Shown in pieces: positions 15,825-24,694 of a DNA stretch of 64,000 bases. The stretch's first letter is position 1. Every line of letters begins with the position of its first letter. A model generated the notes under the pieces. That model saw nothing but the letters and a program-made list of their open reading frames with translations, was not told where the DNA came from and did no database searches. Where the stretch lies: the NCBI GenBank assembly GCA_965207805.1, contig OZ242312.1:2666001-2730000 (forward strand). Reading direction: 5' to 3'. Both the position numbers and the translations under genes were made by a program. This DNA is from Palauibacter sp965207805 (GTDB lineage Bacteria; Gemmatimonadota; Gemmatimonadetes; Palauibacterales; Palauibacteraceae).

Positions 15825-17318
15825 TCAGGGACGGCGCGAGGGCCGGGTGCCGAGTTCGAATTCGGTTCGGTTGAAGCGGTGGCCGCGCTTCAAGGTGAAG
15901 CGGACGGACTTGAGGTGTTCGACGCCTGCCGTGGGATCCTCTTCCAGGAAGACGAGGTTGGCGTACTTCCCTTCCTCGACCGTCCCGATCTCCTGCGCGA
16001 GACCGAGCGCGAGCGCCCCGTTGCGCGTGGCGGCCTGGATGACGTCCGCCATGGGCATGCCGACGCGCTCGTGGAGGTAGGCCAACTCATCGTAGAGGGC
16101 GGGCCATTCGGAGCCGGGGGCCGGCGGGGCGTCGGTGCCCGCCGCGATCAGGACGCCGGCCTCGTGGGCGCGGCGGGTGAGGCCGACGCTTTCCTCTGCG
16201 CTGCATGCGGCCCGGACGCCTCGCCGGCGCGGATCGGGAGGCGGTGCGTCCGGGCCTTCCCTCGCGGCGTCCGGCCTCGGTGCGGGGGGCGCCGGGGGCG
16301 CGGCGGCGCTGTCGCGGGCCATCGTCATCTGCTCGCGGAAGAAGCCGACCTTGAGCGTCGCGTCCAGCACCGTGCCCCGGCGTTTCATCTCCTCGAGGAC
16401 CGCGTCGATGCGGGGATCGTCCAGATCCACGTCGACCCTGCCGGAGCGGCGTCCGGCCAGCGCCTCCTCGATCACTTCGTCCGGGATCGCGGCGCTCGCC
16501 AGGCTGCACACGTGGGACATCGAGGTGACGCCCGCCCTCGCGACATCCAGCGGAAGGGCCGGGCCGACGTGCGTGTGGGACCAGACCGGGATGCCCTGGC
16601 GCCGGGCCTCCGCCGCGATCCGCGCCAGGAGGGGGCCGTCGATCGAGGCGTAGGTCTTGAGGCCGGTCGCCCACGTGCCGCGGGCCAGCGCGATCGTCTC
16701 GGCCAGATCCGTCTCGTCATCAACGATCTGCAGCCAGGGGACGCGGCCAGGCACTTCACCCATCGACGAAGACCGCGTGCGCGGGTCGATGAAGAAGGAC
16801 TCTCCCGCGACGAGGGCCGCGTAGTGGATGTCCGGCGCCGGGATCTCGCCGACCAGCGCCGCCCGCTGGAGTTCCGCGAGCGCGCGCACGTCGCCGGCCA
16901 TGTCCCGGGCCGTCGTCACGCCGCCGTAGATCAACCGGTTGAGTTCGAACTCGGCCGCGGCCCGGTCCGCGCGCGTGGCGAGGTGCGTGTGGCTCTCGAT
17001 CAGTCCGGGGATGACGTACAGCCCACGCGCATCCTCGACCTCGGCCTCCGGCCAGGCGTCGAGGGAGAGTTCCTCCGTCGGGGCGAGCGCCGCGATCCGC
17101 CCGTCGCGGACGACGATCGACATGTCCGGCATGAGCGGCGCGCCGGTGCCATCGAGGATGGATACGCCCTCGTAGACCGTCGTCTCGGGCTCGGCATTCG
17201 GATTCCGCGGCGGTTCCCCGCTCCGCGACTGGCCTGCGAGGGGCGCGGTCAGCGCGGAGAGTGTCATCGTCGCCGTCCATGCCAGCGTCCCGCGCACGGC
17301 GCGTCTCCACATCTTCAT
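15825..17318 (-). CDS. Secreted amidohydrolase-family metallohydrolase
   Basis: The 497-aa protein has a signal peptide (LAWTATMTLSALTAPLAG) and the amidohydrolase order of metal ligands. These are GLIESHTHL near residue 110, a lysine in GLKTYASID, WSHTHVG, SHVCSLAS, and the aspartate of AAGTDAPP. The C-terminal domain has the typical GTVEEGKYANLVFLEEDP. A proline/alanine-rich insert (SAAAPPAPPAPRPDAAREGPD) interrupts the barrel near residue 355. Its ATG overlaps the dipeptidase stop (ATGA). It probably acts in the periplasm on a peptide or cyclic amide; the substrate is unknown. Confidence 0.85.
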   Translation of the reverse strand: MKMWRRAVRGTLAWTATMTLSALTAPLAGQSRSGEPPRNPNAEPETTVYEGVSILDGTGAPLMPDMSIVVRDGRIAALAPTEELSLDAWPEAEVEDARGLYVIPGLIESHTHLATRADRAAAEFELNRLIYGGVTTARDMAGDVRALAELQRAALVGEIPAPDIHYAALVAGESFFIDPRTRSSSMGEVPGRVPWLQIVDDETDLAETIALARGTWATGLKTYASIDGPLLARIAAEARRQGIPVWSHTHVGPALPLDVARAGVTSMSHVCSLASAAIPDEVIEEALAGRRSGRVDVDLDDPRIDAVLEEMKRRGTVLDATLKVGFFREQMTMARDSAAAPPAPPAPRPDAAREGPDAPPPDPRRRGVRAACSAEESVGLTRRAHEAGVLIAAGTDAPPAPGSEWPALYDELAYLHERVGMPMADVIQAATRNGALALGLAQEIGTVEEGKYANLVFLEEDPTAGVEHLKSVRFTLKRGHRFNRTEFELGTRPSRRP

Positions 17319-18517
17319 TCTCCCCACACGTCGCGCATGACGCGCAGCGCGTTCAGCCCCAGGATCCGCTCGATGCGCTCCGACGAGTGTCCACGCGCCT
17401 CGAGCATGCCGGCCAGCTTCCGGAACTGGTCCGGGCCCTGGAGATCCGGGATGAAGGGGACGACGCCGGGGCGCTCGCCCGCCGCGCTGATCCCCGCCCG
17501 GCGCCGCGCCTCGACCTCCCGGCGCGCCGCCTCGTACGCCGCGTCGAGATCGTCCACGGCCGTCGTGCCGCCATCGGTGCCAATGCCGACATGCTCCTCG
17601 CCGCACACCTGCAGCGCGTGCTCGATGTGCCGCACCACGTCCTCCGCCACGGCCATGCCGTCCGCCGCGAGGAATGGCATGAAGTAGACCCCGACGAACC
17701 CGCCGCCCTCGGCGACGAGCCGCAGTTCCCGGTCCGTCTTGTTGCGGGGGAGGTCCGTCACCGCTCGGCAGCCCGTGTGCGTGATCGCGACCGGCGCCGT
17801 GGAAGCGTCGATCCCGTCCAGGCAGGTCCGCTCGCCGCTGTGGCTGAGGTCGACCAGCGTCCGGGTGGCGTTGAGTTCGGCGACGACCTCCCGTCCGAAG
17901 TCCGTCAGGCCGCCGTTCTCCGGCACCATCGATCCGTGCCCGAGCTGGTTCGCGCCGTTGTACGTGAGCTGGATGACCTTGACGCCGAGGCCGGCGAAGA
18001 CGGCGACCCGTCCCGCGTCGTCCCCCATCATGGCCGCGTTCTGGAAGCCCTGGATGATGCCGACCCTGCGGTCGCGGGCCGCGCCCTCGATGTCGGCCGC
18101 CGACCGGACCTTGAGGAGCGCCTCCGGATGGTTCCGGATGATTCGGTTCCAGCGCGCGACCTCGGCGACGGAGTACTCGAACGGCTCCTGCAGACCCGCC
18201 ACGTAGCCGATCGTCGTGTTGACGGCGGCGGTGCCCGAGTCGAGGGCGTCGGAGAGCGCCCGCTCATCCAGCGTGAGCGGCCCGTCCGCCGGGTCGCCGC
18301 CGAGCGGACCCCGAGAACCGCGGCGGTTGGGGTTCCGGATGCCGCCCAGCATGTTGATGACGAACAGATCGGACTGAGCGCGCCGCGCCGGCGCCACCCG
18401 GACTCGACCCGCGACACTCGTGGCGCCAAGCGCGAAGCCGGCTGCGGCGCCAAGAAAGGCGCGCCGCCCCATGCTGCGCGGGTTCCCGGTCTCCATCGTC
18501 TCGATCCCCCGGATCAC
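17315..18517 (-). CDS. Tat-exported membrane dipeptidase-like protein (M19 family)
   Basis: The 400-aa product starts at GTG 18517, with GGAGG six bases upstream; ATG 18496 is an alternative. SMGRRAFLGAAAGFALG is a Tat signal. M19 features include TLVDLSHSGERT, APVAITHTGCRAVTDLPRN and HVGIGTDGG. The first metal pair (DGHND in typical enzymes) is replaced by FVINMLG, and the bridging glutamate site reads GIIQGFQN, so the second metal site appears lost. The enzyme may use one metal or be a diverged hydrolase. It is co-transcribed with the amidohydrolase, pointing to periplasmic peptide or amide processing. Confidence 0.78.
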   Translation of the reverse strand: MIRGIETMETGNPRSMGRRAFLGAAAGFALGATSVAGRVRVAPARRAQSDLFVINMLGGIRNPNRRGSRGPLGGDPADGPLTLDERALSDALDSGTAAVNTTIGYVAGLQEPFEYSVAEVARWNRIIRNHPEALLKVRSAADIEGAARDRRVGIIQGFQNAAMMGDDAGRVAVFAGLGVKVIQLTYNGANQLGHGSMVPENGGLTDFGREVVAELNATRTLVDLSHSGERTCLDGIDASTAPVAITHTGCRAVTDLPRNKTDRELRLVAEGGGFVGVYFMPFLAADGMAVAEDVVRHIEHALQVCGEEHVGIGTDGGTTAVDDLDAAYEAARREVEARRRAGISAAGERPGVVPFIPDLQGPDQFRKLAGMLEARGHSSERIERILGLNALRVMRDVWGE

Positions 18518-18652
18518 AGGTTCCTCCGTCGGACGCCCGGGTTCGCCCTCCCGCGAACCGCGAAGCCGCGTCGGGTGAAGCAGTAGCCCTTACAGTAGGA
18601 TCAGGGGGACGCGCAGGCACACCTTCCGCTTGCGGTGACGAATCATGCCGCG

Positions 18653-19777
18653 CTAGGGGATTCGCGCTCTTCCATCCATGAACGCCGCCGCGACCGGCAC
18701 CATGAGCGTCACCGCGGCAACCGCCGTAACTGTAATCAGGTCTCCGCACATCGTTCCACAAATCACTATGCCGTGGATCGGAGGCACAAGAAGATGAACG
18801 ACGACGAACACATAACAGGCACTCAGCAAGATACGTAGCCGCGCCTCGAGAGGCCCGCCATCCGAGGCGAACCATATGGTTTCGCCGACAATGCGGTATT
18901 CCTTCGCGCGATTCTCATCGGCGGCCGTCGCAATGGCACAGTATCGATTGTACAGCACTTCCCGGACCACCAACATCATCACCGCACAGATCGCCACCAT
19001 GCTGACGGTCCGCCAATCGTAGGGCCTGTCGGTGCCAGGCATCCCGAGCGCACTCGGCTCGATGGCGGTCAGGCCAAGGTAAAGCGGAATAAAGCTCCCC
19101 CAGGCGAACGCCCCTATCGCCGTGCGTCGATCCACTCGACACCACCGCAGCAGGATCCCGCCCGGAGCGTACAAGACTGCGACCAGGAGGAGCATCGCCA
19201 GCGCCACGGTCGCAGTGCCGAATTCCGCAAACGTGGCGGCAACCGACGGGGCCTGTGTCTTCGCGATGGCGAATGCCAGGACCGGTGTTGCGGCTCCGAC
19301 AACGAGAGCCTGACGGCAGCCCCTGCCACGGATCACTCCGATTCCGTCCCGGAGGCCGGAGAACAGAGATCCGACAGCTCTGTGTTTGCCCGTTTCTCGG
19401 CTCTCAATCGTCGGAAGCCGCTCGTCGATGAACGCTTTGCGGTTGCGTCTCCGAATCGTTTCGACGTCGTCGAGAACCCTGCGTCGAGTGAGGTCCACGC
19501 GACAGATGAGCCACAGTCGTGCATAGGAACGGTTGAGCGCAGCGCCGACACCGCGCGCCGAGAAGTCGCGCGCAACCGCCCGGTGCTCCGTGGCTCTTTC
19601 GCTGAGCGTCAGCCAGGACTGGAGTTTGGCGCTCGCCCGCCGAACGTTGGACAAGTGCGTTGCGGAGTTGATCACTATCGTGCCGGCTGCCATGCCGACC
19701 ACCAGCATGGGCAGTGCGATCCCGAGGATCCCATACAGATCGCCTTCGGCGAGCAAGTTCTGCGGTCCGACCGCCAC
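18653..19777 (-). CDS. Polytopic membrane protein, unknown family
   Basis: A 374-aa protein (GTG start) with an N-terminal membrane helix (LYGILGIALPMLVVGMAAGTIVI), a cytoplasmic stretch rich in Arg/Glu, and then about five more helices (LVVGAATPVLAFAI, TATVALAMLLLVAVLYAPGGILL, TVSMVAICAVMMLVVREVL, ILLSACYVFVVVHLLVP, VTAVAAVTLMVPVAAA). No family motif is recognised. Codon use is less GC-extreme than its neighbours. It lies 49 bp upstream of the regulator gene's stop on the same strand but reads as a separate unit. Confidence 0.6.
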   Translation of the reverse strand: MAVGPQNLLAEGDLYGILGIALPMLVVGMAAGTIVINSATHLSNVRRASAKLQSWLTLSERATEHRAVARDFSARGVGAALNRSYARLWLICRVDLTRRRVLDDVETIRRRNRKAFIDERLPTIESRETGKHRAVGSLFSGLRDGIGVIRGRGCRQALVVGAATPVLAFAIAKTQAPSVAATFAEFGTATVALAMLLLVAVLYAPGGILLRWCRVDRRTAIGAFAWGSFIPLYLGLTAIEPSALGMPGTDRPYDWRTVSMVAICAVMMLVVREVLYNRYCAIATAADENRAKEYRIVGETIWFASDGGPLEARLRILLSACYVFVVVHLLVPPIHGIVICGTMCGDLITVTAVAAVTLMVPVAAAFMDGRARIP

Positions 19778-19827
19778 GTCGTCGACTCCCGGCCCCAGAC
19801 CTGTGTCAGCCCCCGGGCGTCGGGTGG

Positions 19828-20586
19828 CTACCCGTCGAGCAGTGGGGCGAAATGCTCGGAGGCGAAGGCGGCGAGGAGTTGGTCCGCGGGGATGCGTTCA
19901 AGATCCAGGAGATTGCAACCCGGCCACCTCTTCGCCTTCCGGCGGAGGGTTTCTCGGGGGAGTCCGAGTTGCGCGCCCACGTTCTTCCACTTCGCGCCGG
20001 TGGCTCGCACTTGCTGCGCCCGGAGAACGGCGAGGGCGCCGAGGAACCGGTTGAGCGTCGTCCGGCCCCGGGCGCGGACCTGAAACTGCTGAAACAGCGT
20101 GACGGGAGCGCAGCCCACCGCCGCCGCGAGCTCCTGCACGTTGCGGACGGGCGTGCGGCGGGCCTCCCGCAGGCTGTATGCCACGGCGGAGCGGAGAGCC
20201 GGCGGCGCCGTCGACCGCCGAATCTTCTCCGCCAGTTGCTCCAACGCGGACGCGCCGCATGCGGACTCGATGCGCGCGGCGAGCTGACTCTCGACATCCT
20301 CGAACCAGACGAGATCCGCCACCTGCACTCTGCTCAGAAGACGCGCGATGGCGATTTCACGGTCCGTCACGAGGATCACGGGAACCCACGGGAGTTTCCG
20401 CTCGACCTCGCGCAGGAGGGCGGTCCTTTCCGCCAGGAGCTGGCTGCGGCAGCCGAACACCAGGCACTCGATGTCGAGGTCGGCGGCCGCGAGGTCGTTT
20501 GTCGTGTGGATCACGCGAACGCCGCCGACGACGGCCCCTCTCATGAGTTCCGCATCGCCGGTCGTGTCCGCGAGGATGCCGATCAT
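19828..20586 (-). CDS. Regulator with AraC-like helix-turn-helix
   Basis: The 252-aa protein starts at ATG 20586 (MIGILADTTGD). The C-terminal ~80 residues have AraC-like HTH spacing: RNVQELAAAVGCAPVTLFQQFQ, then a second helix pair in AQLGLPRETLRRKAKRWPG. The N-terminal ~130 residues alternate beta and alpha segments (ECLVFGCRSQLL, WVPVILVTDREIAIARLLSRV), like a degenerate receiver domain, but no phosphoacceptor aspartate pattern stands out. The gene is 14 bp downstream of the 237-aa membrane gene and probably belongs to the padR operon. Confidence 0.7.
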   Translation of the reverse strand: MIGILADTTGDAELMRGAVVGGVRVIHTTNDLAAADLDIECLVFGCRSQLLAERTALLREVERKLPWVPVILVTDREIAIARLLSRVQVADLVWFEDVESQLAARIESACGASALEQLAEKIRRSTAPPALRSAVAYSLREARRTPVRNVQELAAAVGCAPVTLFQQFQVRARGRTTLNRFLGALAVLRAQQVRATGAKWKNVGAQLGLPRETLRRKAKRWPGCNLLDLERIPADQLLAAFASEHFAPLLDG

Positions 20587-20600
20587 TCCACGATTCCCGG

Positions 20601-21314
20601 TTACGCCAGCGATTGCCTGGGCGATGCCCTCGGCGATTCCTTCGGCGGCGGGGAGACCCACTCGCGACCGCGCAGCCACAAGGCCACCGACACGAGTGCG
20701 AAGGAGGCCGACCACGCCCAGTAGGAGGGACCGAGGTGCCCGTACACGACGAGTTCAGCGTCGACCGGGATCGGGAGGGGCCGGAGGAGGTTGAACGCTC
20801 CCAGCCCAAGGGCTGAAGCGCCGACAGCTCCGAGGACGTATCCCACCCACGCGTCGATCGAGCGTCGGGTGCGCCCGAAGGCCAGGGACGCGGACATCAT
20901 GACCACGGCCGAGAACGCCACGAGCATCCACACGGGGATCGGCGCGAGCGGCAGAAACTCCTGCCACGCGACGGACATCCTGAAGTCCGGATGCGACGGA
21001 TCGAACGCCACGGTGCCGAAGTCCGAGAGAAACAGCGACAGCGCGTACAGCCCCCAACCCGCCAGGATGAGAGGCCGCCAGGCCGGGGTGTCCTGCTTTG
21101 CGAACTCACGGGAGAGCAGGGTGGGGTCGCCGAGTTCTTCCCGGGCCGTGGCTTCGAGCGCGGCGGCGGAGGCCGGCGTGGCGTCACGCGCCGGTTCGTC
21201 GGCCGCGTGGGCCCGCAGGTGGTCCTCGAGTTCAGCCAGTTCGCGTCGTGAGAACCGCCCCCCGGCCTCCAGACCTTCCCGCCACTTCCGGATCCCGTCA
21301 TCCAGTCGAGACAT
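20601..21314 (-). CDS. PadR-linked membrane protein with permease-prefix-like N-terminus
   Basis: The 237-aa protein has an N-terminal helical region (RKWREGLEAGGRFSRRELAELEDHLRAHAAD) like the prefix domains found before permeases in PadR operons. Four membrane helices follow (LILAGWGLYALSLFLSDFG, IPVWMLVAFSAVVMMSASLAFG, WVGYVLGAVGASALGLGAFNLL, YWAWSASFALVSVALWLRG). Its ATG overlaps the padR stop by 17 bp, so the regulator and membrane protein are made together. PadR-membrane pairs commonly respond to antimicrobials or envelope stress; that role is inferred. Confidence 0.7.
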   Translation of the reverse strand: MSRLDDGIRKWREGLEAGGRFSRRELAELEDHLRAHAADEPARDATPASAAALEATAREELGDPTLLSREFAKQDTPAWRPLILAGWGLYALSLFLSDFGTVAFDPSHPDFRMSVAWQEFLPLAPIPVWMLVAFSAVVMMSASLAFGRTRRSIDAWVGYVLGAVGASALGLGAFNLLRPLPIPVDAELVVYGHLGPSYWAWSASFALVSVALWLRGREWVSPPPKESPRASPRQSLA

Positions 21315-21648
21315 CGCCGCCTCGCCAGGATAGCTCCAGCACTCCGTACATGGCCCGCCAGCTCTTCCGGTCGGTCGCCAGTTGTCGCTGCCCGCGGGTC
21401 GTCAACCCGTAGTACTTGCGCGGTCGTCCTTCGTCGGTGGGTTCCCAGTAGCCCTCAATGAGGCCGTCCTTCTCCAGCCGGTGCAGGAGGGGGTAGAGCA
21501 TCCCGCCCGACCACTCCAGGTCGCCGCCGGAGAGCCGCTTCACGTGCTTGATGATCTCGTAGCCGTACGTGTCGCCGCCCGCGAGGATCGAGAGCACCAG
21601 GGGGCGCGAAGAGGCCGCCACAAGCTCCTTGTAGATGGATTTTTGCAT
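21298..21648 (-). CDS. PadR-family transcriptional regulator
   Basis: The 116-aa winged-helix protein has the PadR core: PLVLSILAGGDTYGYEIIKHVKRLSGGDLEWSGGMLYPLLHRLEKDGLIEGYW, then RKYYGLTTRGQRQL. The start is ATG 21648 (MQKSIYKEL). A cluster of ATGTAG/CTACAT half-sites lies just upstream (see 21657-21698), so autorepression is likely. It heads a minus-strand operon with the membrane protein and probably the AraC-like regulator. Confidence 0.88.
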   Translation of the reverse strand: MQKSIYKELVAASSRPLVLSILAGGDTYGYEIIKHVKRLSGGDLEWSGGMLYPLLHRLEKDGLIEGYWEPTDEGRPRKYYGLTTRGQRQLATDRKSWRAMYGVLELSWRGGDVSTG

Positions 21649-21656
21649 CCGTTCTT

Positions 21657-21698
21657 CGATATGTAGAGGTACGATGTAGATTGAACACCTACATATCG
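21657..21698. promoter_or_regulatory. Probable PadR operator with three ATGTAG half-sites
   Basis: CGATATGTAG (21657-21666) and CTACATATCG (21689-21698) form a perfect 10-bp inverted repeat with 22 bases between. Inside, ATGTAG at 21674-21679 pairs with the same right arm as ATGTAG-N9-CTACAT. The block ends 9 bp before the padR start codon. ATGT...ACAT symmetry is typical of PadR sites, so I read this as an autoregulatory operator. Confidence 0.7.
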
Positions 21699-21778
21699 TG
21701 TGCCGGGAAAGATAGCAACCCGCGCTGCGAGGGGTAGCACACAAGTCCGGCAGTGAGTTCTGCCGCACCCTTCAGCGC

Positions 21779-22588
21779 TCAGGCGCCGGAGACCCCCGGG
21801 CGGGCTCTTCGGAATCGTGCGACCAGAACTCCCAGCAAGCCGAGGACGAGGGCCCCTACGGCACCTCTCGCCACCACGGCCTGAAGAAACCGCGTCCGTA
21901 TCGCCTCCCTGCGCGCCTCCTCTTCCTGCAACATCCCGGCCAGGCGCTCGTCCCTGGCCCGCCTCGCGGGAGTGAGGCCGCCCTCGGTCACCACCGAAAG
22001 GTCCGCGCCGCGCCTGATCAGCACGTCCATGATGGCCGGATTCGGGTTCCCCACGGGGCCGCCCCGAATCCTCCTGGCGGCGTCGTGCAGCGGCGTGCCT
22101 CCGTTGTGCTTTCGGACGTTCACGTCGGTCACGCCGGCCAGCGCATCGACGACGGCCGGGTTCTCGTTGAACAGGGCCGCAAGGTGAAGGGGTGTGCGCC
22201 CATGCCGCGTCTCGGCGTAAACGTTCGCCTCGTATTCCAGCAGCGCCTCCACCACGGCCGGGTTCCGGTTGTACCGGGCGGCCCAGTGCAGGGGCGTCCG
22301 ACGCGCGCGGGTCGAGGCCTCCAGGGGAGCCCCCGCTTCGACCAGCGCCCGGATCACGTCGGGATCGCCGCTGAACCGCGCCGCCCAGTGCAGGGGCGTC
22401 TGCTCGGCCGGAGTCCGGTCGTCGACGCTGTATCCGGCGGCAAGGCAGGCCCTGACCGTCGCCGGGCCCGCCCTCTCCCAGAACGGTCCCGTCATCCAGC
22501 CCTCGCACGGATCCTGGACCGGCCCGGCGGCGGCCGAGGTCAGAACCGAAAGAACGAGGAGCGTCGACAACATCGGTGGCTCCGTCAC
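21779..22588 (-). CDS. Ankyrin-repeat protein, secreted and membrane-anchored
   Basis: The 269-aa protein has a signal peptide (MLSTLLVLSVLTSAAAG), then about five ankyrin repeats at residues 40-215. Each shows TPLHWAAR, TPLHLAAL or TPLHDAAR followed by NPAVVEALLEYEA-type helices. A C-terminal membrane helix (VVARGAVGALVLGLLGVLVARF) and a basic tail follow. It would therefore present ankyrin repeats in the periplasm, presumably binding a protein partner. The ATG overlaps the stop of the VOC gene (ATGA). No enzymatic domain is present. Confidence 0.8.
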   Translation of the reverse strand: MTEPPMLSTLLVLSVLTSAAAGPVQDPCEGWMTGPFWERAGPATVRACLAAGYSVDDRTPAEQTPLHWAARFSGDPDVIRALVEAGAPLEASTRARRTPLHWAARYNRNPAVVEALLEYEANVYAETRHGRTPLHLAALFNENPAVVDALAGVTDVNVRKHNGGTPLHDAARRIRGGPVGNPNPAIMDVLIRRGADLSVVTEGGLTPARRARDERLAGMLQEEEARREAIRTRFLQAVVARGAVGALVLGLLGVLVARFRRARPGVSGA

Positions 22589-23019
22589 GAGGCGTCGTCG
22601 TCGCCGACATCGGGAGCGCCGGCTGCGAGTGCCGCCTCGAGATCGAGCCAGAACGGTTCCCAGATGTGCCCGTCCGGGTCCGCGAAGGCGCGCGCGTACA
22701 TGAAGCCGTAGTCCATCGGTTCCCGCGGCTCGTCCGCTCCGTGCGCGAGCGCCGTGTCCATGAAGCCGTCCACGTCCTCGCGACTCTCCAATTGGAGCGA
22801 GACGAGGACCTCCGTCGCCTCACGCGCGTCGGCGAGGGGCCGCGGCGTGAACGTCGCGAACCTCTCGGGCGTCACGAGCATGCAGTAGCAGTTCCCGTTG
22901 AGCTCCATCCCGAGCGTCGCCTCGTCGCTGAAATCGTCATCGAAGGCGAAGCCGAGGGCCGCGAAAAAAGCCCGCGAGCGTTCGAGGTCGGCCACCGGGA
23001 GGTTGATGTAGACGTTCAT
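22585..23019 (-). CDS. VOC-family (glyoxalase/bleomycin-resistance-like) protein
   Basis: The 144-aa protein has the paired beta-alpha-beta-beta-beta modules of the vicinal oxygen chelate superfamily: MNVYINLPVADLERSRAFFAALGFAF at the start and YARAFADPDGHIWEPFWLD at the end. The final glutamate in HIWEPF matches a usual metal-ligand position. Function ranges over lyases, dioxygenases and antibiotic-binding proteins; none can be singled out. It leads the two-gene unit with the ankyrin gene. Confidence 0.82.
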   Translation of the reverse strand: MNVYINLPVADLERSRAFFAALGFAFDDDFSDEATLGMELNGNCYCMLVTPERFATFTPRPLADAREATEVLVSLQLESREDVDGFMDTALAHGADEPREPMDYGFMYARAFADPDGHIWEPFWLDLEAALAAGAPDVGDDDAS

Positions 23020-23188
23020 GGCATAAACGTTGGCGATCGTCGCAACAACGACAACTCCGTGCGACCGTCACCCGCCTGCACTTGCACCGGGTCATGCGCT
23101 ACGGTACTAGGAGCGTGATCCCCGCCGGTGGCTGGCGACACCGTCCGCGCGGGCTCGACCAACCCGATGGAGCAACCCGGAGCGATAC

Positions 23189-23452
23189 ATGAACACGGCC
23201 CAGATGGATCACTACAGGCAGAAGCTGGCCTTCGAGACGGACGCGTGGGATCTCAAGGAAGCGCTGGACCGGGAGGATTCCGTGGTGGTGATCGATGGTC
23301 GATCCGCCGAGGCGTACGCCCGCGAGCACATCCCCGGCGCCGTGAATCTTCCGCACCGGGAGATCAGCGCCGAGACGACGGCGTCGCTCGACCGGTCCAG
23401 GCTCTACGTCTGCTACTGCGGCGGAAGCAGTCGTGTTCACAACCTGATGTGA
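23189..23452 (+). pseudogene. Rhodanese-domain gene, 5' part, cut by element 1
   Basis: The frame starts at ATG 23189 and gives a rhodanese N-terminal half: YRQKLAFETDAWDLKEAL, VVVIDGRSAEAYAREHIPGAVNLPHR and LDRSRLYVCYC. After cysteine 77 the host sequence ends at 23420. The next ten residues (GGSSRVHNLM) and the TGA come from the inserted element. The missing 54 residues continue in frame at 40157-40320. Joining the two through one copy of the 9-bp repeat restores a complete 131-aa rhodanese. Catalytic loop residues after the CYC are lost in this piece, so the product should be inactive. Confidence 0.93.
23412..23420 (+). repeat. Left 9-bp direct repeat of element 1 (GCTACTGCG)
   Basis: GCTACTGCG here and at 40148-40156 bracket the element. 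One copy is needed to restore the rhodanese reading frame, so the exchange occurred within it. Confidence 0.85.
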
Positions 23453-23454
23453 AC
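23435..23454. repeat. 7-bp inverted repeat near the left end of element 1
   Basis: GTTCACA-N6-TGTGAAC lies 15 bp inside the left boundary. It may be a recombinase or accessory-factor site, or a small hairpin. The equivalent place in element 2 shows no such repeat. Confidence 0.5.
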
Positions 23455-23516
23455 ATTGACCTTACGGGACTCAGACTCTGTTTTCCCGCTTTTCGGTTCC
23501 CGCCAATCGACCTGGG

Positions 23517-24677
23517 TCAGGCGCCGACCCTCGGGCGGCTCTCCAAAGCCTTCCTGAGCTGTCCAGCGTCGGCCTGCTGATAGCAGCGCAGCACCGTCTG
23601 GGCTTCCTTCCACCCACCGAGTTCGCAGAGCACCTTCAGCGGAAGGGCCATTAGGTCGGACGCGAACTTCCGCCTCAGCGAGTGCCAGCCCCTCCCGCGC
23701 TTCGGTTCCAGCCCCGCCAGCGATTGGGCTTTGTCCCACCAATACCGGACCGCCGACAGGCCCGCGCACCGCGAGGCGTCCTTGGGGGCAGGCAACACCG
23801 GAGAGTCCTCGGCGTCGGGATACCTGCGTTGCGCAGCCTCTTCCAAGGCGACGACGGCCTCGTCGGTCATCGGTGTGACGTGCTCGTAGCCGGTCTTTTC
23901 ATGCTCCGCCCGCCAGACGATGGTCCTGTCGTCGAAGTCGATATCAGACCACCGAAGCTGACGGATCGCGCCGATTCTGTGTCCCGTTTCGTGGGCCAGC
24001 ACGAGCGCGACATGGAACCTCCAGTCCACCTTCCGGGAGACTCCGAGCAACGCCCCGTACTCCTCGTCGGAGAGGACGACCCGGGTGGGGTTCTTCTCCT
24101 TGGGCGTCTTCAAGCCCCTCAGCGGATTCGAGTCGAGAAGGAGCCTCCCGTTCTCGTCCCGGGACTTCGACGCCCAGTTGAGGACCGCGATCAGGAATCT
24201 CAGGTCGAACTCGACTGTTCGGTCGGACACGGGTTTGCCGCTGGGTCCAACCTTGCCGACCCTCCGCGCCCGGATGAAGCGATCCCAATCGCGCTGCGAC
24301 AGGGTCGCCGGATCGCGGTCGGGTCCGAAGAACCCGAGGAACATCCTCATCGCAACCCGGTCGTATCGCCGCGACCTGTCGGCCTTGATCGGCGTCACCT
24401 CCTCACCGTAGATGTCAAAGAGCCTTTCCAGCGTGAGCGGCTCGGGTTCGGCGTTGCCGTTGGGCTCGTGAACCGCGAAGCCCGCGGCGGCCTCGTCGGC
24501 CTGCCTCTTGGCCCGAGTCCAATCGCGGTGCTTCAGCGACCGGGTGAGCCGTCGCCCGTTCTCGCGCCACTCCATCTGGTAAAGGCCGGTCTTGGGATCG
24601 GTGAACACCCTCACCCGGTTCCGGCCCCATTCGCCGGCGCTGTACGAGCGCCGACTTCGTTTCGTGCGTGCCATCAT
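23517..24677 (-). CDS. int: Tyrosine recombinase (integrase) of element 1
   Basis: The 386-aa site-specific recombinase has an N-terminal arm-binding-like region (WRENGRRLTRSLKHRDWTRAKRQADE), a SAM-like core-binding domain, and the catalytic domain. Catalytic residues: R234 in TGHRIGAIRQLRW, K in EHEKTGYEHVTP, H332 and R335 in WHSLRRKFAS, W in LGGWKEAQ, and nucleophile Y366 in RCYQQ. ATG 24677 follows GAGGGGAATCG. It is closely similar to the element 2 integrase over its whole length. It integrates and excises the element. The upstream region carries a copy of an end sequence (24695-24710), suggesting self-binding. Confidence 0.93.
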   Translation of the reverse strand: MMARTKRSRRSYSAGEWGRNRVRVFTDPKTGLYQMEWRENGRRLTRSLKHRDWTRAKRQADEAAAGFAVHEPNGNAEPEPLTLERLFDIYGEEVTPIKADRSRRYDRVAMRMFLGFFGPDRDPATLSQRDWDRFIRARRVGKVGPSGKPVSDRTVEFDLRFLIAVLNWASKSRDENGRLLLDSNPLRGLKTPKEKNPTRVVLSDEEYGALLGVSRKVDWRFHVALVLAHETGHRIGAIRQLRWSDIDFDDRTIVWRAEHEKTGYEHVTPMTDEAVVALEEAAQRRYPDAEDSPVLPAPKDASRCAGLSAVRYWWDKAQSLAGLEPKRGRGWHSLRRKFASDLMALPLKVLCELGGWKEAQTVLRCYQQADAGQLRKALESRPRVGA

Positions 24678-24694
24678 TCGATTCCCCTCGTGAT

